From the NCBI GenBank assembly GCA_922989275.2, contig OV277864.1:49599550-49663549 (forward strand): 64,000 bases of DNA. The letters are read 5' to 3'. The notes below the pieces were generated by a model. That model was given only the letters and a program-made list of their open reading frames with translations. It was not told the origin of the DNA and ran no database searches. This document shows positions 20,945-31,118 of this stretch, piece after piece; position 1 is the stretch's first letter, and the number at the start of each line of letters is the position of its first letter. The stretch is from Gari tellinella (taxonomy: Eukaryota; Mollusca; Bivalvia; Cardiida; Psammobiidae). Position numbers and translations under genes: made by a program.

Positions 20945-21193
20945 TACAGTGGAGAATCTGTTATTCTTTCCCGTTTAAACGCACACGTACGCAAACGCAA
21001 GCGCTAAAACGTAGAAAAGAACAACTTTTGGACAATTCTGATATTTCATGTTTATCTTGGTGGCAAACAGTTTGGAGCCTGATCAGACGCCGGGTTACCC
21101 GGCGTCTGATCTGGCTCCAAACTGTTTATATTGGAAATAATAGTTTCAGCGTAAACGCGTTTATTGGGAAAGAATAACACATTCTCCACTGTA
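20945..21193 (+). mobile_element. Family C MITE, near intact
   Basis: TA + CAGTGGAGAATCTG..ATTCTCCACTG + TA, with hairpin tip cgccgggttacccggcg. Confidence 0.9.
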
Positions 21194-21201
21194 CATGTAC
21201 G

Positions 21202-21452
21202 TACAGTGGAGGAGACGTTATTCTTTCCCGTTCAACGCATATGAAACGCTATTTAAAACCAATAAAACTATGAATATGACAACTTGTTGAACATTCTAGC
21301 CATTTATTTTAAACTGAGTGGCAAACAGTTTGGAGCCTGATCAGACACCGGGTTACCCGGCGTCTGATCTGGCTCAAAACTGTTTGCACTAGAAACCATA
21401 GTTTTTAGCGTAAACGCGTTTATTGGGAAAGAATAACGTTTTCTCCACGGTA
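21202..21452 (+). mobile_element. Second family C MITE in tandem
   Basis: Same orientation, 8 bases after the previous one. It has its own TA at 21202-21203 and 21451-21452. Sequence differs enough (gaggagacgtt at the left end) to be a separate insertion. Confidence 0.88.
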
Positions 21453-21670
21453 CTTAAGGTCCTCCATCGTGTCCAGTTTGTTAATCGGGGTAGATGTATC
21501 TGTATCGGTTGGAGCAAATAATCATTTTGTTTACTAGATGTAATGTCTTCACCATCTTCACCAGGGTTGTAGTATCTATGTCTACATACATTCTGCAAGA
21601 AAATGTAAAAACTTGTTCATTGACGATGACAAACATGGTTATAGTCAAGAAGACGGTATTCTTTTCCATT

Positions 21671-22213
21671 TACAGTAAAAACTCTCTATTATGACCACTA
21701 ACTTGTGTTAAACATTAGGCGCTTAAATAGGTGAATGCTTAAGGATGTCGGCCTGTCTTTTTGAGCATTATGAAATTTCCGAAAAATTTTACGAACTCAT
21801 TTTCCGAAAAATGTTAAGAACTCATTTTTGGTGAATGCATACAGTCATAAAATACTATTTTCCCTGGAAAAATTTGGATTTTCGTTCCGGAAGGGACTTT
21901 TTAAGTTTTATGTCCTATTTGTAGTTTACAGCATACACTGTTTTCATAGGTAGGTTGCATTTTGTTACATCCGATTTCATTTCAATTTCTCAAAATATAA
22001 GCATGAAATTTTCATGGTAGTACAGTTTTAGTATAAATTTTTGATAATTTAATAGATCAAATGATATTTTTTGGAAAAAAAATATTTTTGGTAAAAATAC
22101 ACCAAAAAGTGAAAAAATGAAAAAAAAATGGATTTTTTGCTTGAAGCTGTCATCTGCCTTTTATAAGACTAATTAACATTCGTTTAGTGGTCGAAAAAGA
22201 GGGGTTTTAATGT
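21671..22213 (+). mobile_element. Family E MITE interrupted by AT-rich sequence
   Basis: Left tacagtaaaaactctctatt..accactaac and right tagtggtcgaaaaagagggg. About 390 bases of A/T-rich DNA (about 21745-22135) occupy the place of the hairpin tip. That insert has no terminal repeats. Confidence 0.55.
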
Positions 22214-22403
22214 ATACGCAAACGAATCGCAATCACATTGCAGTCAAATGTAGAAAAATGAAACCTTTTGACAATTCTGCTTATTTACTTTTATCTGAGT
22301 GACAAATGAGCTATGTCTGATCTGGCTCAAAACTGTTTCAATGGATATCATACGATTAATTTAACATAAACACGTTATTTGAAATGATAACGTCTTCACT
22401 GTA
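22212..22403 (+). mobile_element. Family C remnant
   Basis: gtatacgcaaacgaatcgc..gataacgtcttcactgTA. Only the right hairpin arm is preserved. Overlaps the end of the E element. Confidence 0.5.
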
Positions 22404-22564
22404 TAGAATGTAGATATATATTGCCAAACCACTATCTAATAATCTAATATCGGTAATGTATAAAGTATTTCTGTCCGATCGCATGAGGGGTGTACTACCT
22501 TAATGGTGGTACACCATAGTACTACCTTAGTTGTTAGGCAACATCATGTGAGTTGGTGGGTGGA

Positions 22565-22830
22565 TACCTATGGATTTGAGCGTTTAACAATTTTAACACT
22601 ATATCCCTCTGTAGAAATTACTGATTACATATGTAAAAAGTGAAGACCCTGATAAGAGAGCTCCTGCTCCTTTAGGAGCCCTCTGATCAGAGCACTGTTT
22701 GATATTTTCATTGGTTCTTTGTTGTCATGCCAAAAAAAAACCCAGTAGACTGGTTAACAATTCCTGTTCTAAAAGAGTTCAAAAGGATTATTAATACCCA
22801 CAAGAGATATTTAGGGTTGAAAGGGTTAAA
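22565..22830 (+). mobile_element. Family G MITE at the 3' end of gene 2
   Basis: ..gtgaagaccctgataagag..aggagccctctgatcagagc..gggttgaaagggTTAA. Its right end is 11 bases beyond the gene 2 stop codon, so it would supply the 3' untranslated sequence. Confidence 0.65.
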
Positions 22831-22840
22831 GTACTACCCT

Positions 22841-23038
22841 TCACTTACGTTCAGTGTCAGCTTGGTCCTTGCACACGCCATCAACAAATGTCATCAGATC
22901 AATTGGTGGTAGATCACCATCAATTAGTGGTAGATCACCATCATAATTTTCAAACAAAACGCAGCACTCCCCTGTCTTACAGTCAAAGTCATCGATACAA
23001 TAGCCTTCAAACGCTCCATGACCAGGAGCTGGTACACC
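22841..23038 (-). CDS. Gene 2 exon 2: cysteine-rich secreted peptide, terminal exon
   Basis: Acceptor CCTTAATGTATTTCAG, then 65 codons and TGA, phase 0. With exon 1 the precursor is 85 residues: a 20-residue signal peptide and a 65-residue acidic mature chain beginning GVPAPGHGAFEGY. Cysteines are at mature 14, 20, 25, 26 and 56, giving C-x5-C-x4-C-C-x29-C. The run CIDDFDCKTGECCV resembles the start of disulphide-knotted secreted peptides (dickkopf/prokineticin/knottin style), but there is an odd number of cysteines. A duplicated acidic stretch (GDLPLID-GDLPPID) follows. The frame ends just after a perfect GTAAGT, so an alternative donor leading to a further exon cannot be excluded. Function unknown; secretion is inferred from the signal exon. 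Confidence 0.78.
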   Translation of the reverse strand, partial: GVPAPGHGAFEGYCIDDFDCKTGECCVLFENYDGDLPLIDGDLPPIDLMTFVDGVCKDQADTERK

Positions 23039-24756
23039 CTGAAATACATTAAGGCAGTACGACACTAAATATAAAGGGCCAATACCGGTCAATAACGATA
23101 CAATAGCCTTCCAACGCCCCATGACCAGGAGCTGGTACACCCTGAAACACATTAAGGTAGTATGGCCCTATTAATGTCGGTCAATATCGATACAATAGCT
23201 TTCAAACGTCCCATGACCAGGAGCTGGTACACCCTGAAACACATTAAGGTAGTACGACCCTAATTATGTCAGTCAATATCGATACAGTAGCCTTCCAACG
23301 CCCCATGACCAGGAGCTGGTACATCCTGAAACACATTAAGGTAGTATGGCCATATTAATGTCGGTCAATATCGATACAATAGCTTTCAAACGCCCCATGA
23401 CCAGGAGCTGGTACATCCTGAAACACATTAAGGTAGTATGGCCCTAATTATGTCAGTCAATATCGATACAATAGCCTTCCAACGTCCCATGACCAGGAAC
23501 TGGTACACCCTGAAACACATTAAGGTAGTACGTCCCTAATTATGTCAGTCAATATCGATACAGTAGCCATCCAACGCCCCATGACCAGGAGCTGGTACAT
23601 CCTGAAACACATTAAGGTAGTAGGACCCTAACTATGTCAGTCAATATCGATACAGTAGCCATCCAACGCCCCATGACCAGGAGCTGGTACATCCTGCAAC
23701 ACATTAAGGTAGTATGGCCATATTAATGTCGGTCAATATCGATACAATAGCTTTCAAACGCCCCATGACCAGGAGCTGGTACATCCTGAAACACCTTAAG
23801 GTAGTAGGACCCTAACTTTGTCAGTCAATATCGTTACAGTAGCCTTCCAACGCCCCATGACCAGGAGCTGGTACATCCTGAAACACATTACGGTAGTAGG
23901 ACCCTAATTATGTCAGTCAATATCGATACAGTAGCCTTCCAACGCCCCATGACCAGGAGCTGGTACATCCTAAAACACGTTAAGGTAGTAGGACCCTAAT
24001 TATGTCAGTCAATATCGAAACAATAGCCTTCCAAAGCCCTATGACCAGGAGCTGGTACATCCTGATCACGTTAAGGTAGTACGACCCTAATTATGTCAGT
24101 CAATATCGATACAGTTGCCTTCCAATGCCACATGACCAGGAGCTGGTACATCCTGAAACACGTTAAGGTAGTACGTCCCTAATTATGTCAGTCAATATCG
24201 ATACAGTAGCCTTCCAACGCCCCATGACCAGGAGCTGGTACATCCTGAAACACGTTAAGGTAGTAGGACCCTAACTATGTCAGTCAATATCGATACAGTA
24301 GCCTTCCAAAGCCCATTGACCAGGAGCTGGTACATCCTGAAACACATTAAGGTAGTACAATTCTTATAATTTCAGTCAATATCGATACAATAGCTTTCCA
24401 ACGCCCCATGACCAGGAACTGGTACATCCTGAAACACGTTAAGGTTGTAGGACCCTAATTATGTCGGTCAATATCGAAACAATAGCCTTCCAAAGCCCCA
24501 TGACCAGGAGCTAGTACATCCTGAAACACGTTAAGGTAGTATGGCCCTAATTATGTCAGTCAATATCGATACAATAGCCTTTTAGCGCCCCATGACCAGG
24601 AACTGGTACACCCTGAAACACATTAAGGTAGTACGACCCTAACTATGTCAATCAATATCGATACAGTAGCCTTCCAACTCCCCATGACCAGGAGCTGGTA
24701 CATCCTGAAACACATTTAGGTAGTACGACCCTAACTATGTCAGTCAATATCGATAC

Positions 24757-24930
24757 ATACACATTACCAGTTGACAGTGCGATACAGAGTGATGTATTTA
24801 GCTCGAGACATTTTTGGCGGAAATAGCCGATCTGACGAGCGCCTTGGCGCGAGTCTGATCGGTTGTTTCCGCCAAAAACGTCGAGAGCTAAATGCAACAC
24901 TCTTTAGCGCACTGCCAACTGGTAATGTGT
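24757..24930. mobile_element. Family P foldback in the array
   Basis: Ends ACACATTACCAGTTGACAG / CTGCCAACTGGTAATGTGT. Core arms catttttggcggaaa / tttccgccaaaaacg. A different foldback (gatcagagtaaaatacaa / ttgtattttactctgc) follows at about 25090-25165. Confidence 0.75.
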
Positions 24931-25889
24931 TTATTATATGTCTTGAATACAAACCAGAAACAACTAAATAGTTGTTTAAATAATTTTATATCCAAAATTT
25001 ATTAGTTATTTGAAGCAGAACGAGAAGTTTTGTATGCCACAAAGAATAACGCGGCACTCGTACATGTACGTAAATGACGTCACGTTAAATCGAAAGCGAG
25101 ATCAGAGTAAAATACAAAGTGGCTGATACAAGGTGGCTGATACAGACTCTTGTATTTTACTCTGCAGATACACGCGGAAACGCTCGATATCATTCGAAGG
25201 CATATAATAAAATAGCCTTCGAGCGCCCCATGACCAGGAGCTGGTACATCCTGAAACATGTTAAGGTAGTACGACCCTAATTATGTCCATCAATATCGAA
25301 ACAATAGCTTTCAAACGCCACATGACCAGGAGCTGGTACATCCTGAAACACGTTAAGGTAGTAGGACCCTAATTATGTCAGTCAATATCGACACAGTAGC
25401 CTTCCAAAGCCCCATGACCAGGAGCTGGTACATCCTAAAACACATGAAGGAAGTACGACCCTAATTTTAACGAGACAATGTCGATGAAAAAGAATTCCAA
25501 CCCACCATGACCAGGGTTGATACCGCCTGAAACACATTAAGGTAGTATGACCCTAATAATGTCGGTCAATATCGACACAGTAGCCTTCCTCCGCCCCATG
25601 ACCAGGAGCTGGTACATCCTGAAACTCGTGAAGGTATTATGGCCCGAATTATGTCGGTCAATACCGATACAATAGCCTTCCAACGCCCCATGAGCATGTA
25701 CATTCTGAAACACATAAAGGTAGCACGACCCTGATTATAACGAACAAATGTCGGTCAATATCGGATACAATAGCATTCTAGCGCACAACGACCAGGAGCT
25801 GATAACCTTTTAAACACCTTAAGATAGTACGACCCTAATTATTACGGTTCAATGTTGATACAATAGCCTTCAAAAGCCCTGTGACCAGG

Positions 25890-26132
25890 CCCCGAGGTTA
25901 TAAAACTTAAAACGAACTCTGTGCTCAAAACTCAGTTTTGATCTCATGCTCTAGTTTTTACATAACATGCATTAACTTATTTCTGTTTCCTCATTTGGAT
26001 ATATCTTTACCGTAGAATAATAATAAGTATGCAAATACTCGTTGTATATAAAATATTCGCCGGAGAATTATTACTTGAGAAAAATGTTGAGTTTTGAGCA
26101 CAGAGTTCGTTTTAAGTTTTATAACCTCGGGG
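25890..26132. mobile_element. Family K foldback with CCAGG target duplication
   Basis: The array unit supplies the empty site 'gaccaggagctgg'. The filled site reads gaCCAGG-[K]-CCAGGagctgg, so a 5-bp duplication is directly visible. Inverted ends of about 46 bases. Confidence 0.88.
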
Positions 26133-26297
26133 CCAGGAGCTGGTACATCCTGAAATACGTTAAGGTAGTACGACCCTTATGCGTTTGTGACAATGTCGAT
26201 ACGCTACGTACAGCGACCGGCCATTTATGTCAACTGACGAGAATGAATGGATATCGGGCGTCTATATAAATATAATATTAGGAAAGGATTTATGTTA

Positions 26298-26817
26298 GAA
26301 ATATAGGCCGATTTTATTCAACTGGCAGGGCGGAGCTAACCTTTGGCAAAGATAAATTAATTTATTTTTTATTTTAGGGGTGCTTGGTGAAGTTCCGTGT
26401 TATATCGTTATTGTCCGATTCTTTCAACATGGAGAAACACAATTTATGCGTACATCCATATCCATGTGAAAAGGTAAGCACAATACTCCCTCACTACAAA
26501 AACACCCATAGGGAGACAAATATTGCGTGTGTTGTTCGGAGGGAGTTGTTATATATAGAGAAAATTGAGACTTGATTTACATTTGCAAACAGCTTAAATC
26601 CAGATCAGACGCCGCGTAACGTCGCGTCTGATCTGGATTCCAACTGTTTGTCATTCTTCATTATGTCAAAATGTCCACTAATGTTGAGAAAAAAGGCAGA
26701 CGACAACGGTAAATTCCGATAATAAAAGAGCGTGCTGCCGCCACCAAAGTTAAAATGCAATGGTCCGCATCGAAACTCCGCCCTGCCAAGTCAATAAAAC
26801 CGGTCTATACATTTCAA
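26298..26817. mobile_element. Family O foldback holding a partial D element
   Basis: Outer inverted repeat gattttattcaactggcagg..cggagct / actccgccctgccaagtcaa..aaacc. Between the arms lies a reversed, end-trimmed D (26478-26720) whose hairpin at about 26585-26650 has one mismatched tip. Confidence 0.65.
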
Positions 26818-26839
26818 TGAAAAACACGAGCTCGGTCGG

Positions 26840-26985
26840 GACAGGTAGAAGCTATAAGCAAGGTAAAAGTACAACAGAAATCTCCTTCAGGAGTTTCTGT
26901 TTACTTTTACTTTGCCTTAATCAGCCAAGTGACTTAACTATCAGCTAATTAACGCAATTTAATAGTCGCAAAGGTGTCATTGTAC
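26840..26985 (+). mobile_element. Family E-like core
   Basis: Hairpin gcaaggtaaaagtacaacag / ctgtttacttttactttgcc with worn ends. Confidence 0.5.
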
Positions 26986-27176
26986 ATAAAATACCTTCCC
27001 AAATACCTCAAGTATATTTTTAACTATCTAATTAAATAAATAAAAATTGACTAATGTTTGTTTTTTGTGTTCTTTTGCGCCATGGTTTTCTAAGAATTCC
27101 TCAACGTCTTTTGTTGAGTAGATCTACTGTAATTACCTAACAGTGTGAAGAGCCGAGACAATAAGCTTTAACGGAG

Positions 27177-27428
27177 TACAATGGAGAAGACGGTATGTTA
27201 TTCTTTCTTAATAAACGCGTTTACGCCATAACTATCATTTCCTATGCAAACAGTTTGGAGCCAGATCAGACACCGGATAACCCGGCGTCTAATTATGCTC
27301 CAAACTGTTTCACAGTTGTATTAAATGAATAGTCAGAAATGCAAAAAAGGAATTTTCTCCATTTTATTGCGATGCGTTTGTGTTTCGTTTGCGTTTAAAC
27401 GGGAAATGATAACATCTTCTTCACAGTA
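27177..27428 (-). mobile_element. Family C MITE (reverse)
   Basis: TA + caatggagaagacggta..catcttcttcacag + TA. The cgtttgcgtttaaacggg block lies on the right, so the element is reversed. The hairpin tip caccggataacccggcg is slightly worn. Confidence 0.8.
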
Positions 27429-27688
27429 GAAATACACGATTTTCTAAGTAAAATATTCCAGTAGCGTTCCTCAGACTAAATTTTATGTTAACAATCAAAT
27501 TTTATTCACCTTTGCTAAAACATATAAAAAATATTCGTTTATCGTGATTTGTTTCGCCTAAAACGATCTATTTTCCATATGGTTTCGGTCGCTTTGAAGA
27601 CTTGATATATTCCTAATGCTTGCATGTTGTAACGCCATGAACTGAGGGTAAAAAGGAATTTGAAATTTGATTTTTTTTAAAAAATAAT

Positions 27689-27901
27689 TACAGTAGAACC
27701 TCTTTATTACGACCACTAAATTGTGTCAAATAATAGTCGTTTAAGACAAGTGATTGCTTAAAGCAATGTGAAAGTGAAACAGAAAGCTCCTACAGGAGCT
27801 TTCTGTTTCATTTTCGCATTGCTTTTAGCTGCCACCTGTCTTTTATAGAGGTAATTAATTAGCCTTCTTTTGAGTGGTCGTAATAGAGAGGTTCTACTGT
27901 A
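27689..27901 (+). mobile_element. Family E MITE beside the exon-1 donor of gene 2
   Basis: TA + CAGTAGAACCTCTTTATTAC..GTAATAGAGAGGTTCTACTG + TA. Near-perfect hairpin (gaaacagaaagctcct / aggagctttctgtttc). Ends 33 bases inside the intron from the GTAAGT donor. Confidence 0.9.
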
Positions 27902-27940
27902 TAAAATACTACTACTACTACTAATATATTTTGTACTTAC

Positions 27941-28000
27941 AGCAACTGCACCAAACAAAACCAGACACAAAATGGCCAAACGTTTCATAATCAGATCCAT
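27941..28000 (-). CDS. Gene 2 exon 1: signal-peptide exon
   Basis: Exactly 20 codons, MDLIMKRLAILCLVLFGAVA, followed by a consensus GTAAGT donor in phase 0. The sequence is a textbook secretory signal: basic start, hydrophobic core, and AVA before the junction with G-VPAPG of exon 2. Signal cleavage therefore probably coincides with the exon border. The ATG is the first in frame after the TATA box; the upstream in-frame extension has no ATG. The intron to exon 2 is 4.9 kb and contains the 92-bp array. Confidence 0.8.
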
Positions 28001-28072
28001 TTTCTTCGTCTTGATGCTTGATATCGTCAATTTACTTTCAGGAACTGGCTGGTGGCATTGTGATTATAGTGG

Positions 28073-28079
28073 TTTTATA
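28073..28079 (-). promoter_or_regulatory. TATA box of gene 2
   Basis: GTGTATAAAAC on the minus strand, about 75 bases upstream of the ATG. Conserved in position and context with gene 1. Confidence 0.62.
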
Positions 28080-28215
28080 CACACGTGACACTGAAGTTTG
28101 TTGTGTACAGCAAGGGCAGATCAAAATATTCAGGACATTGTGGTTGAGGGGGAAATCGTTAAATCGTGTTTCGTCTTTAAAAAACCACAGTCAAGTCTCG
28201 TTAACATAAACTCAA

Positions 28216-29123
28216 TTAAGGTGGTTCGCAGGTCTCATTTTTAATAAACAGGAATATTTTCTTCATAAAATAATATAACTCAATAATTTCTATACATTCA
28301 AGTAAACTGCACAGAGACTATAAGATATTGTCCAAACAAAAATATTTCATGAAATATTTTCTGGAAATATCAATCTTTTAAAAAAGGCAAATTCTGAAAA
28401 AGTCACTAAATTTCTAATTGCATTTTTTAGCTGTTTAACATACACTACTTTTTGCCTTATTGATATTACTTAATTCTACTAGTCGCAAAAAATTAATGAA
28501 ACACTACAGCAGACTTTACTTTTTATACATGATTTCCAGAAATTCAGACCTTATTTTAACACAAAACGAGTTACCTCCATTGAGTTCAACTTTAAAATGC
28601 CGTCAGCTCTAAATAATGCCATAAGTAAAACCTGTAATAATGTACCATTGAATACGGTAGCCTCTAGATATTTAAAGACAGGTGATTGCTAAATGCATGA
28701 CAAAAGTGATGCATAAAAGCTCCTTTAGGATCTATTTTTTGGCATTACTTTTTCATGTGTTAAGCTGCCATCTGTCGTATAGGATATGCATCATCACAAT
28801 GTTTAGTTGTCACTTGACTATACTTGCATCTGATATTGTTCACATAACCTGTCCTTTGATCACGGTGTTATGGGTTGACAAGTCAATAAAATCGGACAAT
28901 TTATTTTTTACAAAGTTTTGAATCGAATGGGACGCGAACCTATATGACCTTTGAATTGCTAGTCAATCACTCTACCGACTGAGCTATCAAGTGAGACAAT
29001 GTGGCTTATCATTTTTTTTCATGTATTGTTTTCTCTATAAGTACGTGTCGAACAAGATCATGTGAAAGTCATCAGCATTTCCGGAACTCGAGATGCGAAC
29101 TGCCCACTGTCGATCAACCTTAA
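28216..29123 (-). mobile_element. Family N element, complete, TTAA flanked (908 bp)
   Basis: TTAAGGTGGTTCG at the left and CGATCAACCTTAA at the right. The interior matches 19100-20011. It sits about 140 bases upstream of the gene 2 TATA box. No coding frame, so non-autonomous. Confidence 0.78.
28920..28995 (-). pseudogene. tRNA-like sequence in element N
   Basis: Minus strand: TAGCTCAGTCGG (perfect box A) and GGTTCGCGTCC (perfect box B). The T-stem pairs at 4 of 5 positions and the acceptor does not pair. Same place as the 19806-19881 block. Confidence 0.6.
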
Positions 29124-29269
29124 GTTGAACTTGCCACTATTTCTACAGCGGACATTGTTAACTTGTTCTTGTGTGATTCGAACATATTATGTTAAAACTG
29201 TATAGTATTTGCAGAATTTCTGATTTTATTGGACCGAAAGTGTCATAAAATTATTCGAAACAGTAATTA

Positions 29270-29515
29270 AAGTCGCTATAATCAAAATTTGTAAGAAAAT
29301 TACATTCCACAATATTAAAAAACAGTCAAGATTGTGACCTGGAGTAGGCTCGTTAAGGGTCATGTTGTGACAGATTGAGTAATGTTACCTTATCGTGCAT
29401 TGCACCATCGTGTAGACGCCGAATTATTGCCCTTTCGAATGATATCACACATGCATGTTGCACTAATTAAATTGAAGTTATTGATAAGTTGCAGAAATTA
29501 TGAAACGCCCCTCGT
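29270..29515 (-). mobile_element. Family M MITE, left end worn
   Basis: The right end aaattatgaaacgcccctcgTA and the internal 'ttaagggtcatgttgtgac', 'tcgtgcattgcaccatcgtg' match the element at 35270-35521. Confidence 0.65.
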
Positions 29516-29580
29516 ATCACGCAAAGCTAGGTTTTGCCTCTCGCCAATGTAATGTATAATTGTTGCTATTTTATGGTACA

Positions 29581-29926
29581 TACAGTGTTCCCTCTCTTCA
29601 ACGGCCCTCCCGGCAACGACTCCCTCCTTGCAACGACACTTTTCGCAGTTCCCGAAACATGACTAATAAAGTTCAAATATCGTCAGCTTGAAATTGTCGT
29701 CTGCTGCTTTTCTCAAAGTAACATTATGGACATTTTGACAAAAAAAGCTTAATGAGAAGTGACAAACAGCTTGAATCTAGATCAGACGTCGCGTTACGCG
29801 GCGTCTGATCTAGATTCAAGCTGTTTGCAAATGTAAAACAATTTCCCTCCCTACAACGACTCCCTCCGAACAACGCACACAATATTGGTCTCCCATTGGG
29901 TGTCGTTGTAGAGAGGGAACGCTGTA
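29581..29926 (+). mobile_element. Family D MITE, near intact
   Basis: TA + CAGTGTTCCCTCTC..GAGAGGGAACGCTG + TA. Hairpin at about 29763-29827 with two mismatches. Another D follows after 18 bases. Confidence 0.88.
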
Positions 29927-29944
29927 TACCGATAGCGATCATGG

Positions 29945-30299
29945 TACAGTGTTCCCTCTTTACAACTGCCCTCCGAACAACGATTCCCTCCTTACAGCGA
30001 CGATTGTCACTGTTCCCAAAACAAGACAGTGATGTCCAACCTTTTCACGTCTGCAATATCGTCTGCTTAAAATTATCGTTTGTTGTTTTTCTATAAGTCA
30101 ACCATTGGACATTTTGACAGAAACACTATAATGAAGAGTGTCAAATAGCTTGAATCCAGATCAAACGCCGCGTTTTGCGGCGTCTGATCTGGATTCAAGC
30201 TGTTTGCAATTGTAAACCAATTTCCCTACCAATAACAACTCCCTCCGTACAACAATCTTTGTCTCCGATTTGGTGCTGTTATAGAGAGAGAGCACTGTA
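29945..30299 (+). mobile_element. Family D MITE (orthologue of 8-353)
   Basis: TACAGTGTTCCCTC..GAGAGCACTGTA. The hairpin here is better preserved than in R1. Confidence 0.85.
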
Positions 30300-31118
30300 C
30301 TTAACACAGATGCATCAAGGTGTTGTTTTACTTTCAGCACATAATACAATGTAGATTTCGATATCTATCATTGTTGCAAGATAGATGTATATGTATCATA
30401 TATTTTTGTAGAAAATTATTATACCAATATCTTATGGAGCATAAATTTCAATCAGATCTATATACATGTACTAGTATACTAAAAAAACCTAAAAGAGATG
30501 TCAATACTTATTATAGGCACATAGATTTAGAGCAGAGATCTAGTAATTTATAAGAATGCTCTTTTCTTCCCCTTAGATGTCGAAATATTAGAAAAGAGCA
30601 GTTTTATAAATAAATACGACTTCAATTCCCTATCTGGAATATTGTTATATTTATTATAAAAATGATAGCTTGAATATGAAATAACAGTAAAACCCATATA
30701 TATATCGACCAATGATTATGTTTATTATTTGGTGTTAATGAGTGCATAAGCGAGGTTATATCATACATATACATGTTTTGTCGCAATACATTTTGCATAT
30801 ATGTTTGATAATTTCTCATGAGTTTACGACCTTTTGGAATAAACAGAAATAGACGTGTCAAACTTGTCATTCTTGTCATACGTGCATCCGGCACGGTGCA
30901 TCGACATGCATTGGCTTGCCTACCGCAATCATCCCTGACACTTTTAATGGAAAAATCCACTTTCCAGTTAAGTCTCGTCGAATTTGACTATTTATGGGGG
31001 GTTTGTGTGTGATATATTGCAAATGACAAACAGTGCAGATCCTGATCACAGGGCTCCTAAACACTGTTTGCATAGGACACACGTACTCTTCGACATGTTA
31101 ATGCATAGTGTTTGCGAT
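30300..31118. other. Unassigned R-segment DNA
   Basis: Counterpart of 354-1157. It retains the short G-type hairpin (cagtgcagatcctgatcac..cctaaacactgtttgc) that R1 has lost. Confidence 0.5.

Larger units (their letters stand above)
23039..26208 (-). repeat. Intronic array of ~27 duplicated splice-acceptor/exon-start units (92 bp)
   Basis: Unit on the minus strand: about 44 intron-like bases ending CCTTAATGTGTTTCAG, then 48 bases copying the start of exon 2 (G/D-VPAPGHGALEGYCID), after which the next unit begins and brings a TGA within two codons. Anchor positions of 'gctggtac' at 23131, 23223, 23315 and 23407 give the 92-bp period. Units become worn after about 25450. The array is interrupted by 24757-25210 (P and a second foldback) and by K at 25890-26132. 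Confidence 0.92.

Noticed and set aside
24652..24952. Overlapping frames around 24650-24970
   Set aside because: They are generated by the inverted repeat of element P and the array units.
23039..26208. CRISPR-like or satellite array of regular repeats
   Set aside because: Unit and spacing are continuous tandem repeats of one sequence, with no unique spacers, and the unit is a copy of the neighbouring exon edge.
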